In this document: positions 45,080 to 53,567 of the stretch, in pieces | How positions within the stretch are numbered: the stretch's first letter is position 1 | How the letters are laid out: every line of letters starts with the position of its first letter | Assembly (NCBI GenBank): GCA_947480015.1 | Contig: CANKBS010000005.1 | Coordinates: forward strand, 107,364-171,363 | DNA from: Sphingobacteriaceae bacterium | GTDB taxonomy: Bacteria > Bacteroidota > Bacteroidia > B-17B0 > Aurantibacillaceae | Direction: 5' to 3' | Length of the DNA: 64,000 nt | The notes under the pieces: model-generated | The model's input: the letters and a program-made list of their open reading frames with translations, nothing else | The model's database searches: none | Told to the model about the DNA's origin: nothing | Position numbers and translations under genes: made by a program

Positions 45080-48000
45080 TTATTTATTCAATAAATAATT
45101 AATTTGAATAACGGTTTCGTTCATGTTTCTAGTGGCGTCAATATAAGCCGAACGGATACTAATGGCCTGATTGTTGAGCATCACCCATTCGAGGTAATTT
45201 AACTCGCCTCGTGCAAATTGTTTGTTAGAGGCTTCGGTGATGAGTTGCGCGTTTTTTAGTGCGGTGTTTTCATAATAGCTCAAAGCTGTTTGGTTTGTCT
45301 GGTATTGGCTTATCAGTGCTTGATAATTGGTTTCTAAACTCTTTAATTCCCACGTGTAATTATTTTCTGCAATGTTTGAACCTATTTTGGAAGCATTTAT
45401 TTTAGCTTTTTGTGCGCCAAAAAATAATGGAATACCAATACCCAGCTGAAGGGATTGAAATCGTGTAGAACCGGAGTAAACGGTATTATCGGCGCCGGTT
45501 CCTTTCATGCTCATGTTATAATAGCCCAACTGCAAATCGGGGAATAAACGTGATTTTTCGAGTCGACGGTTTACCAACGAAATTCTTTTTTGTTGTTCAA
45601 AAAGTTTAATTGTTGGATGTTGGGCTATCAAGTTATTGTCGGCATTAAGCGTAAAAGCCATTCGAAGGTCACTCGTTTCGGGCACTAAGGGACTACTTGA
45701 ATTTACAACCAATCGAAACTGTAATAAAGCAATTTCTAGATCTTGCTGTACTTGTTTTAACTGCATGGCAATCGCGCCCCGTTGTGTTTCGGCGGTTGTT
45801 TTTTCGAGGATGTTACTTTCACCACTCGAAAAACGCATGTTGGCTTTTATTTCAAATAGCGCATACATACTATCGTTGGTTAAAAGCAAGGTCTCTTTGG
45901 CTTTTAAATACCGATAAGCATAATAAACCTGTCGTACCAGTTTTTTTAATTCCGCTTCTTTTAATGCAGTATTTAAAACCGAAGCTTTCCATTCTTCATT
46001 CAACAAATTTTTCTGGTTGATGTAAACTCCCGGAAAATTAAATGACTGTGAAATCCCAAAACGGTTATCACTAAAGGATGAGTTAATTTGACCGTATTCA
46101 CCAAACACATTGGTTTGTGGCACTGAAGCTCCTGTTTTAATGAGTTTTTTCTGATACTCACTTTTTAAGCGTTCGTTTTTTACCAGCAAATTATTTTTTA
46201 ATGCCGAGTCCATAGATGCCTGCAATGAAATAAAGTTCTGCGCGTGTCCTGTTTGACTAGTAAGTATAAGTAAGCCAATGACGAACACCGTGGATGTTTT
46301 TACTTTTAATTTAAGTGAACCGGTTTTTTCGAATAACAAATAAAGCACCGGTAAAACAAACAAGGTTAAAAATGTGGCGATCATTAATCCACCAATCACG
46401 ACAGTGGCTAATGGACGTTGCACTTCGGCACCGGCACCGTTACTAAGTGCCATGGGTAAAAAACCTAATGAGGCAACAAAGGCAGTCATTAATACCGGTC
46501 GTAAGCGCACCTTAGTGCCCATGATCACAATACGATGAAGATCATTTAAACCTTCGGCTTTTAAGCGGTTAAATTCGGCAATAAGTACAATGCCATTTAA
46601 TACGGCCACACCAAACAAGGCAATAAAACCAACACCGGCACTTATACTAAAAGGCATTCCACGTAAAGCCAAAAAGAAAATACCACCAATGGCCGATAAA
46701 GGAATGGCCGAATAAATAAGTAAACCATGTTTCACCGAGTTAAAGGCGAAAAACAAAAGCAGATAGATCATAATAAGCGATACCGGCACGGCTATCATTA
46801 AACGTTGTTTGGCCGCATTTAAATTTTCGAATGCACCACCATAGGTCACATAGTAGCCACTCGGAAATTTAATTTTCTTTTCAATTTTTTGCTGCAATTC
46901 GTTTACGATGGTTTGCACATCGCGCCCCCTAACATTAAATCCAACCACAATGCGTCGTTTGGCATCTTCACGCTGAATTTGATTGGGTCCATTTTTTATT
47001 TCAACACTGGCTAACTGACGAAGCGGTATTTGTGTACCCCGCGGGGTTGGTATCAAAAGGTTTTTCACGTCCTCCAAATCATGACGTTTATCTGTACTTA
47101 AACGCACCACCACATTAAATCGTTTTTCTCCTTCAAACATAAGTCCGGCCACTTGTCCCGCAAATGCCGTATTCACCACTCGGTTAACATCCGAAATAGA
47201 TAAATTATACTGAGCTATCATGGCTCGGTTATATTCAATAATAACCTGAGGCATACCGGTGACAGGCTCTACAAATAAATTTTTTGCGCCTTCCACTTCG
47301 GTTACCAATCGACCTAATTTATCGGCGTAGGCTGCAAGCGTATCTAAATCTTCACCATATATTTTACACACCACATCTTGTTTGGCACCGGTCATTAATT
47401 CGTTAAAACGCATTTGTACCGGATATTGAAAGCTGGTAGTCACACCGGGTACCTCCGAAACAGCATTTCCCATTTTTTCGGCTAACTCATTAAATGTTTT
47501 GGCTGAGGTCCATTCGCTTTTATCTTTTAAAATCACCATCATATCGGCAGCTTCCATGGGCATGGGGTCGGTTGGCACTTCGCCGCTACCAATTTTTGTC
47601 ACTATTTTTTCAACTTCCGGAAAACGTGCTTTTAAAATGGCTGCTGCTTTTTGTGTATTCTCGATGGTTGTATTTAAATTACTACCGGTGAGTACTCGTG
47701 TTTCCACAGCAAAATCACCTTCTTCTAAAGCCGGAATAAATTCACCACCTAATTGAGAAAGGGTAATGATGGAGAGAATAAAAAGTACAATTACCGAAGT
47801 GATGATGGATTTAGGATAGTGAAGTACCCAGGTGAGGGCATGTTGGTAGGCCATCTCTACTTTGATCATCATGCGATCTGAAAAATTAGCCTTGTGTTTG
47901 GTTTTTTTACTTAAAAACAAAGCACTCATCATAGGGATGTAAGTAAGCGACAATAAAAAGGCACCCAGTAAAGCAAAGGCAACGGTTTGGGCCATGGGTT

Positions 48001-49432
48001 TAAACATTTTACCTTCTATTCCCTGCAAGGTAAATATTGGCAGGTACACCACTAAAATAATTATTTGTCCGAATACCGCACTGTTCATCATTTTGCTGGC
48101 CGATTGATTCACTTCCGAATCCATTTCCTTTTGATTAAGTTGAGGAATGCCGCTGAATTTTTTACCGTGTGATAATTGATGCATGACCGCCTCGACTATG
48201 ATAACGGCACCGTCAACAATCAATCCAAAATCGAGGGCGCCCAAACTCATTAAATTTCCACTCACGCCAAAGGTATTCATCAAAATGATGGCAAAGAGCA
48301 TGGCTAGCGGAATTACAGAGGCTACCAATAAGCCGGCTCTAAAATTCCCTAAGAATAAAACCAAAACAAAAACAACAATCAGTGCGCCTTCCATTAAATT
48401 TTGTTGCACCGTTCCAATGGCATTATTCACCATTTTGGTGCGGTCTAAAAAGGGCTCCAACACAACACCTTCAGGAAGCGTTTTCTTTATTTGGGCAATT
48501 CGTTTTTTTACGTTTTTAATCACTTCACTACTGTTAGCACCTTTCAGCATCATAACCACTGCACCGGCAACTTCTCCTTTATCGTTATAACACATAGCGC
48601 CATATCGGGTGGCAAATCCGGTATGAACCTGGGCTACATCTCTTATAAACAAAGGGGCTCCACTTGCCGTAGCTTTTATGGCAATGTTTTCAATGTCTTT
48701 TTGTTCACCAACCAAACCTTCTGTTCGAATAAATAAGACACTGGCGCCTTTCTCAATATAAGCACCTCCGGTATTCTGATTGTTTTTTTCAAGGGCCGCA
48801 AACACATCGTGAATGGTTATGTTATACGATTGCAGTTTGTTGGGATCAATGGCAATTTCAATTTGTTTTAATTTTCCGCCAAAACTACTTACCTCGGCAA
48901 CGCCTTTTACACCGAGTAACTGACGACGAACAATCCAGTCCTGGATGGTTCTTAAATCGGTCTCGGTATATTTTTTTTCAAAGCCTTCTTTGGGTCTAAT
49001 CACATACTGGTATATTTCGCCTAGGCCTGTTGATACCGGTCCTAACTCCGGCACCCCAATGCCCGGAGGAATAATACTTTGAACTTTTTGTAAACGTTCG
49101 TTAACTTGTTGGCGGGCCCAGTAAATATCTGTGGCATCATCAAACACAATGGTAACCAGCGATAATCCAAAACGCGAAAAACTTCTGATTTCCTTCAAAC
49201 CCGAAATGTTTGTATTGGCCTGTTCGATTGGAAAGGTGATCAAGCGCTCAATATCGGTGGCTCCAAACGAGGGCGCAACGGTAATCACCTGCACCTGATT
49301 GTTCGTAATATCTGGCACGGCATCGATGGGTAATTTGGTCACCTGGTAAGCGCCGTAACCAATAAGGACAAAGATAAAAAGTCCGATAATGAGTTTGTTC
49401 CTGATGGAAAACCCAATGATTTTATTTAACAT
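45080..49432 (-). CDS. CusA/CzcA-type RND metal efflux pump fused to a TolC-like outer-membrane domain
   Basis: This 1450-aa fusion protein begins as a complete heavy-metal RND pump (about 1-1035). It carries VPDITNNQVQV near the start and the metal-class signature DFGLIVDGAVIIVE in the fourth membrane helix. Two large periplasmic loops are present. After the last pump helix comes VFVIGLLILTSQTGHAQ (about 1045-1065), which looks like an embedded signal peptide. Residues about 1066-1450 resemble an outer-membrane factor (ISLQASMDSALKNNLLVKNERLKSEYQKK; GELNYLEWVMLNNQAI). RND-TolC fusions are known in Bacteroidota. The metal is probably Cu, Ag, Zn, Co or Cd; sequence alone does not decide. Confidence 0.92.
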   Translation of the reverse strand: MLNKIIGFSIRNKLIIGLFIFVLIGYGAYQVTKLPIDAVPDITNNQVQVITVAPSFGATDIERLITFPIEQANTNISGLKEIRSFSRFGLSLVTIVFDDATDIYWARQQVNERLQKVQSIIPPGIGVPELGPVSTGLGEIYQYVIRPKEGFEKKYTETDLRTIQDWIVRRQLLGVKGVAEVSSFGGKLKQIEIAIDPNKLQSYNITIHDVFAALEKNNQNTGGAYIEKGASVLFIRTEGLVGEQKDIENIAIKATASGAPLFIRDVAQVHTGFATRYGAMCYNDKGEVAGAVVMMLKGANSSEVIKNVKKRIAQIKKTLPEGVVLEPFLDRTKMVNNAIGTVQQNLMEGALIVVFVLVLFLGNFRAGLLVASVIPLAMLFAIILMNTFGVSGNLMSLGALDFGLIVDGAVIIVEAVMHQLSHGKKFSGIPQLNQKEMDSEVNQSASKMMNSAVFGQIIILVVYLPIFTLQGIEGKMFKPMAQTVAFALLGAFLLSLTYIPMMSALFLSKKTKHKANFSDRMMIKVEMAYQHALTWVLHYPKSIITSVIVLFILSIITLSQLGGEFIPALEEGDFAVETRVLTGSNLNTTIENTQKAAAILKARFPEVEKIVTKIGSGEVPTDPMPMEAADMMVILKDKSEWTSAKTFNELAEKMGNAVSEVPGVTTSFQYPVQMRFNELMTGAKQDVVCKIYGEDLDTLAAYADKLGRLVTEVEGAKNLFVEPVTGMPQVIIEYNRAMIAQYNLSISDVNRVVNTAFAGQVAGLMFEGEKRFNVVVRLSTDKRHDLEDVKNLLIPTPRGTQIPLRQLASVEIKNGPNQIQREDAKRRIVVGFNVRGRDVQTIVNELQQKIEKKIKFPSGYYVTYGGAFENLNAAKQRLMIAVPVSLIMIYLLLFFAFNSVKHGLLIYSAIPLSAIGGIFFLALRGMPFSISAGVGFIALFGVAVLNGIVLIAEFNRLKAEGLNDLHRIVIMGTKVRLRPVLMTAFVASLGFLPMALSNGAGAEVQRPLATVVIGGLMIATFLTLFVLPVLYLLFEKTGSLKLKVKTSTVFVIGLLILTSQTGHAQNFISLQASMDSALKNNLLVKNERLKSEYQKKLIKTGASVPQTNVFGEYGQINSSFSDNRFGISQSFNFPGVYINQKNLLNEEWKASVLNTALKEAELKKLVRQVYYAYRYLKAKETLLLTNDSMYALFEIKANMRFSSGESNILEKTTAETQRGAIAMQLKQVQQDLEIALLQFRLVVNSSSPLVPETSDLRMAFTLNADNNLIAQHPTIKLFEQQKRISLVNRRLEKSRLFPDLQLGYYNMSMKGTGADNTVYSGSTRFQSLQLGIGIPLFFGAQKAKINASKIGSNIAENNYTWELKSLETNYQALISQYQTNQTALSYYENTALKNAQLITEASNKQFARGELNYLEWVMLNNQAISIRSAYIDATRNMNETVIQINYLLNK

Positions 49433-49514
49433 GTTTTTTTTGTTGATGTTGAACTTAATTAATAAAAACAGCCCTCATCACCCTATGGGTGCGATTGTTT
49501 TGGGCATACATGAA

Positions 49515-49901
49515 TTAAGTTGTTTTGGGCGGTTGCCAAATTGAACTAAGGTAAGCGTCAGGAAATGAATTTTCGCTGTAGCTTGAAAAACCGATGACTT
49601 CAGAAATAACGGGCTTGGTAGAAAACTCTTCAAAACTATTTGGTACAAAAGCAATGCTACTGGCACTCAAACAACCATCGTGTGATTTAAAGGGAAGTTT
49701 CATGTCTTCAGCATAATCGGCGTCATTTACCGTGCTACTGGCGTAATGCATGTGCAAAAACTGAAGCAGGGATAAGGCATTGTCTTTTTCACGGTGTTCC
49801 AAAAAATGTTCAACTAGGGTGGGAAGTTTTACCAACTGTTTAAACTCTGTCAAAGAAATGACATAAGTGAACAATATGACTATGATGAAGCTTTTTTTCA
49901 A
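49515..49901 (-). CDS. Small exported protein at the head of the metal-efflux operon
   Basis: At 129 aa from a TTG at 49901, the N-terminus becomes KKSFIIVILFTYVISLTEF, a signal-like segment. The ATG at 49928 lies upstream of the predicted transcription start, so the TTG is preferred. The mature part has FKQLVKLPTLVEHFLEHREKDNALSLLQFLHMHY and an acidic stretch DADYAEDMKLPFKSHDGC. Small proteins of this type sit upstream of CusA/CzcA-like genes in Bacteroidota. His, Asp, Glu and one Cys could bind metal, which is inference. The pump gene follows after 82 bases. Confidence 0.65.
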   Translation of the reverse strand: MKKSFIIVILFTYVISLTEFKQLVKLPTLVEHFLEHREKDNALSLLQFLHMHYASSTVNDADYAEDMKLPFKSHDGCLSASSIAFVPNSFEEFSTKPVISEVIGFSSYSENSFPDAYLSSIWQPPKTT

Positions 49902-49905
49902 CGTA

Positions 49906-49936
49906 CAAATGTAATGAATTGATAGCAAATCAGAAA
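49906..49936 (-). promoter_or_regulatory. Promoter of the metal-efflux operon
   Basis: On the minus strand TTTC (49936-49933), 19 bases and TACATTTG (49913-49906) give a perfect -7 and a one-mismatch -33. Transcription would start near 49900, at the TTG proposed as start, implying a leaderless or near-leaderless message. Confidence 0.55.
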
Positions 49937-49977
49937 AAACACCTGTCTACTTGAGCACATTAATCGTTAAGTTTAAG

Positions 49978-51933
49978 TTAAATAATCCTTTTTAAATGTG
50001 ATTCCTTGGGCTGTGAAATGATCATCGGGAATTTTTCAATTTTGAGTGAACTGCTGTCTAAGCCAAAAGCCCTAGCCTCACTCAAACTAATACTTTTTAA
50101 AAGAAAGTAAATATTCAGAATTAGTTTTTCAATGGTTGGCAGATCATTATCGTAGGAAAGAAATTTTTCGAGCACCACAAATTTAAAATCCCCAATCACA
50201 TTGTTTTTATTTAAGGAAGCATATCTACTGGTGATGTCCACTTCCTTATTCTTTACCAAGTCTTCCACAACTTTTCTAAACAGAAGATTTATTTTCGGAT
50301 CGATCCTGAAGCCAAGTTTAAAATCCACGCGTATGATATCATCTTCGGCCACATGCCACACCTTATAATCCATGAGGTAAGGCTCATCCATTACATCTAC
50401 ATGTACAAACCAATAAATGTCGGCGCGTTTGGGACGTTTTTGTAAAATAGAGTAAATTATTTTTGATTCGATCTCGAGCGGATTGTTGGCACTGGTCATG
50501 TAAATGAGATGTGTAGCGTATTTGGTGAGCGATTCATCATGACTTAAATCAATCAGTTTGTTTTGATGATCGGCTAATGGCACCATTTCCACATAGCGTT
50601 TGCCAATTTTTTTTGCTAAATGCCAAACCGTCATCACAAAAATGAGTCCGAGTGCTAATACTAGCGTGATCCATCCACCATGCGAAAACTTACTTACGGA
50701 CGCAGCGAAAAAACAAAGTTCAGAAAAAAGGAAAATGCCTATAATAACATAAATGAAATATTTATTATAACGACGCATGTATAAATAAAAATTAAGCAGG
50801 GTGGTGGTCATGAGCATGGTGAGCGCAATAGCCAAACCATAGGCGTTTTGCATGTTTTTGGCTTCCTTAAAATATAACACAATGCCAATGCAACCAATCA
50901 ATAATAACCAATTAATGGAAGGAATAAACAGCTGACCTTTCATAACGGAAGGGTGTTTGACGCGGATCTTTGGCCATAAATTTAAGCTGATTGCCTCGTT
51001 GATCATGGTAAAGGAACCACTGATTAAAGCCTGTGAGGCGATGATGGTAACCAGGGTGGCAAGGCCAATACCAAAGGGTAATAGACTCTCAGGCATAATG
51101 GCATAAAAAGGATTACTTACTTTAAAGTACTCGAGTTTCTGACCCTGATGTTCAATTAACCAGGCACCTTGTCCGAAATAATTAACCAACAACATGAGTT
51201 TTACAAACACCCAAGATGTACGAATGTTGCGACGACCCGAATGACCCAAATCGGAGTAGAGTGTCTCGGCCCCTGTGGTACATAGAAAAACAGCACCTAA
51301 AACCAAAAATCCTGACGGATGGATTGTTAAAAGATGAAAAGCATAATAAGGATTCAGAGCCGATAAGATGGCCCAATTGCTGCTCAAGTGATATATGCCT
51401 AATGCGCCTAACAGTATAAACCAAAGGGTCATGATAGGCCCGAAAGTCACGCCCAGTGATCGATTACCGAATTGCTGAAGAAAAAAGAGTGCGACTATGA
51501 TGCCAATCACAATGGGTACGGTATTTAAGTGTGGGTTGTAAATTTTTAAGCCTTCAATGGCCGAAGAAATAGAAATGGGAGGCGTAATGGCGCCATCGGC
51601 AAGTAAAGCACTTCCACCAATAATGGTGGGAACTAAAAGCCATTTAAAACGGGTACGTTTTACTAAGGTATATAACGAAAAAATCCCGCCTTCCCCTTTA
51701 TTATCGGCACGTAAGGTTAAAATCACATACTTGAGTGTGGTTTGTAAGGTGAGGGTCCAGAATACAGCCGACAAGCCACCTTTTACGATGCCTTCATTAA
51801 TGAATTCCTTACCAATAATGGCACTCATCACATAAAGTGGCGAGGTGCCAATGGCCCCGTAAATAATACCCAAGGTTATTAATAAACTACGAACGCTTAT
51901 TTTTTTATCCTCAATCTGGAGAGAAAACGACAT
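49978..51933 (-). CDS. kup: Kup-type potassium uptake transporter, copy 2
   Basis: This paralog of the protein at 39300-41255 is similar throughout, including LGIIYGAIGTSPLYVMSAIIG, ADNKGEGGIFSLYTLVKRTRFKWLLVPTIIGGSALLADGAITPPIS, and the C-terminal NKEVDITSRYASLNKNNVIGDFKFVVLEK. The family signature has GAIGTSP here against GDIGTSP in copy 1, a changed residue at an acidic position. The start MSFSLQIEDKK (51933) is preferred to the upstream ATG at 51978, because a -7 promoter element lies between them (51960-51967). Confidence 0.94.
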   Translation of the reverse strand: MSFSLQIEDKKISVRSLLITLGIIYGAIGTSPLYVMSAIIGKEFINEGIVKGGLSAVFWTLTLQTTLKYVILTLRADNKGEGGIFSLYTLVKRTRFKWLLVPTIIGGSALLADGAITPPISISSAIEGLKIYNPHLNTVPIVIGIIVALFFLQQFGNRSLGVTFGPIMTLWFILLGALGIYHLSSNWAILSALNPYYAFHLLTIHPSGFLVLGAVFLCTTGAETLYSDLGHSGRRNIRTSWVFVKLMLLVNYFGQGAWLIEHQGQKLEYFKVSNPFYAIMPESLLPFGIGLATLVTIIASQALISGSFTMINEAISLNLWPKIRVKHPSVMKGQLFIPSINWLLLIGCIGIVLYFKEAKNMQNAYGLAIALTMLMTTTLLNFYLYMRRYNKYFIYVIIGIFLFSELCFFAASVSKFSHGGWITLVLALGLIFVMTVWHLAKKIGKRYVEMVPLADHQNKLIDLSHDESLTKYATHLIYMTSANNPLEIESKIIYSILQKRPKRADIYWFVHVDVMDEPYLMDYKVWHVAEDDIIRVDFKLGFRIDPKINLLFRKVVEDLVKNKEVDITSRYASLNKNNVIGDFKFVVLEKFLSYDNDLPTIEKLILNIYFLLKSISLSEARAFGLDSSSLKIEKFPMIISQPKESHLKRII

Positions 51934-51959
51934 GGTTCTGTTATAAATTGCTGCTCTAA

Positions 51960-51967
51960 CAAATTTA
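51960..51967 (-). promoter_or_regulatory. -7 element of kup copy 2
   Basis: TAAATTTG on the minus strand is a perfect -7 element 26 bases before the proposed start codon. A TTTG lies only 14 bases upstream, shorter than usual. Confidence 0.4.
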
Positions 51968-52091
51968 GCATAAAACATTCACAAATTCGCATGCCATAAG
52001 CAGTATTTGTTTTTTAATATTGCGAACCCTATTATTGGCTTGATATTTAGTTAGTCGCATTAATAAGGCCTCATCGCTTAATTTGATTTTT

Positions 52092-52499
52092 GTGTTAGAG
52101 AAACTAAAAGACTTAAATCCTTTTCGAAAAGGAAAAAAAATTTACAGCATCTTGCGGCATAAATGTCCGCATTGTCAGGAAGGCAATTTGTTCACAGTTG
52201 CCAACCCTTACAAATTAAGCACACTCGATCACATGCCTAAACGTTGTCCGGTTTGCAACGAGAATTTTGAACGTGAAGTCGGATTTTATTATGGAGCCAT
52301 GATGATCAGCCATGCCTTAACAACGGTTATTGCTGTAATTGTACACTTTACGGTGTTTCATTTTTGGGGTTGGGAAATAGCCCCACATCTTATTTTTTTA
52401 CTCAGTATCATTATCGGTTTATTTCCGGTAATATTCCGAACAGCTCGGGCCATTTGGATTAATATGTTTGTAGATTATAAAGCGCCCCAATTGCCTTAA
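52092..52499 (+). CDS. DUF983 domain-containing zinc-ribbon membrane protein
   Basis: At 135 aa from a GTG at 52092 (a TTG at 52083 is another in-frame choice; no ATG is available), it has a zinc ribbon with CPHC near residue 24 and CPVC near residue 52 (LRHKCPHCQEGNLF, MPKRCPVCNENFEREVG). Two membrane segments follow: YYGAMMISHALTTVIAVIVHF and HLIFLLSIIIGLFPVIF. This is the DUF983 layout. Function is unknown; members are often near cytochrome oxidase genes in other phyla, but not here. Confidence 0.85.
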   Translation: MLEKLKDLNPFRKGKKIYSILRHKCPHCQEGNLFTVANPYKLSTLDHMPKRCPVCNENFEREVGFYYGAMMISHALTTVIAVIVHFTVFHFWGWEIAPHLIFLLSIIIGLFPVIFRTARAIWINMFVDYKAPQLP

Positions 52500-52604
52500 T
52501 AGGAGCGGTGAGAGATCGTGTCAACAGCTGATCTTGCTCAGGTATTGAATTTATTTTATTTCAACGTAACAATAGCTTTATAAAATAATTTACCTTAGCT
52601 CAGA

Positions 52605-53474
52605 GTGAAAGACGAACATCAAGCCATAAGAGCGACCTATCTGAGTATTTTTGGTAATGCCGGATTAGCACTGGTAAAAGGGCTTGCGGGCTTCTTTGGA
52701 AATTCCTATGCCTTAATGGCCGATGCCATTGAATCAACATCCGATATTTTTTCATCCATCTTGGTTTTGTTTGGTATAAAATTTTCAACCAAACCGGCCG
52801 ATAAAAATCATCCTTACGGTCATGGTCGTGCAGAACCACTCATCACCTTTTTAGTAGTAGGTTTTTTAGTGGCTTCCGCGGTTATTATTGCCTATCAGAG
52901 TTTACAGCATATCAATACGCCACACGAATTACCAAAACCATTTACCTTAATTGTCTTGGGATTAATCATTGCCATCAAAGAAATATTTTACCGCATCGTT
53001 AAACGCAAAAGCACACTTACTAACAGCTCAGCCTTGGCCGCCGATGCTTGGCATCACCGCAGCGACGCCATCACCTCGGCGGCAGCTTTTCTTGGAATTT
53101 CTATTGCTTTGTTTTTTGGAAAAGGTTACGAATCGGCAGATGATTGGGCGGCTTTGTTGGCATCGGGTATTATCCTGTATAATAGTTACATGATTTTTCG
53201 TCCGGCCTTGGGTGAAATTATGGATGAACATGTGTACGATCATTTGGTAGATGAAATTCGTGATCATTCAAAAAAGGTGGATGGGGTGATTGATACAGAA
53301 AAGTGTTTTATCCGTAAAATCGGCATGAAATATCATGTGGATTTACATGTGATTGTGAATTCACATATTTCGGTAAAAAAAGGACATGACATTGCTCATG
53401 CGCTAAAAAATTATTTAAAACAACAAATGCCCCAAATTGCCGATGTGTTAATACATGTCGAACCGCATGAGTGA
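52605..53474 (+). CDS. Cation diffusion facilitator (CDF) metal transporter
   Basis: It exports divalent metals such as Zn, Fe, Co or Mn by proton antiport at the inner membrane. The start is a GTG at 52605. Six hydrophobic segments are visible. ALMADAIESTSDI (helix 2) and AADAWHHRSDAITS (helix 5) carry the transport-site Asp and His residues, and HPYGHGRAEPL follows helix 2. The cytoplasmic C-terminal domain (about 205-289, VIDTEKCFIRKIGMKYHVDLHVIVN, IADVLIHVEPHE) is complete. The HxxxD pair in helix 5 is common to Zn-type members, but specificity is not certain. Confidence 0.92.
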   Translation: MKDEHQAIRATYLSIFGNAGLALVKGLAGFFGNSYALMADAIESTSDIFSSILVLFGIKFSTKPADKNHPYGHGRAEPLITFLVVGFLVASAVIIAYQSLQHINTPHELPKPFTLIVLGLIIAIKEIFYRIVKRKSTLTNSSALAADAWHHRSDAITSAAAFLGISIALFFGKGYESADDWAALLASGIILYNSYMIFRPALGEIMDEHVYDHLVDEIRDHSKKVDGVIDTEKCFIRKIGMKYHVDLHVIVNSHISVKKGHDIAHALKNYLKQQMPQIADVLIHVEPHE

Positions 53475-53567
53475 TACCCTAATCTTCTTCCGGTAAACTA
53501 GCCAGGTGTTAAATCACAAAATGCTGCCATTATTTTTGCTACTTTCGCATAATTAAAACTCTTAAGC

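Noticed and set aside
49478..49666. A 62-codon frame overlapping the small metal-operon protein
   Set aside because: Another frame of the same strand; the longer gene has a signal peptide, promoter and recognisable character.
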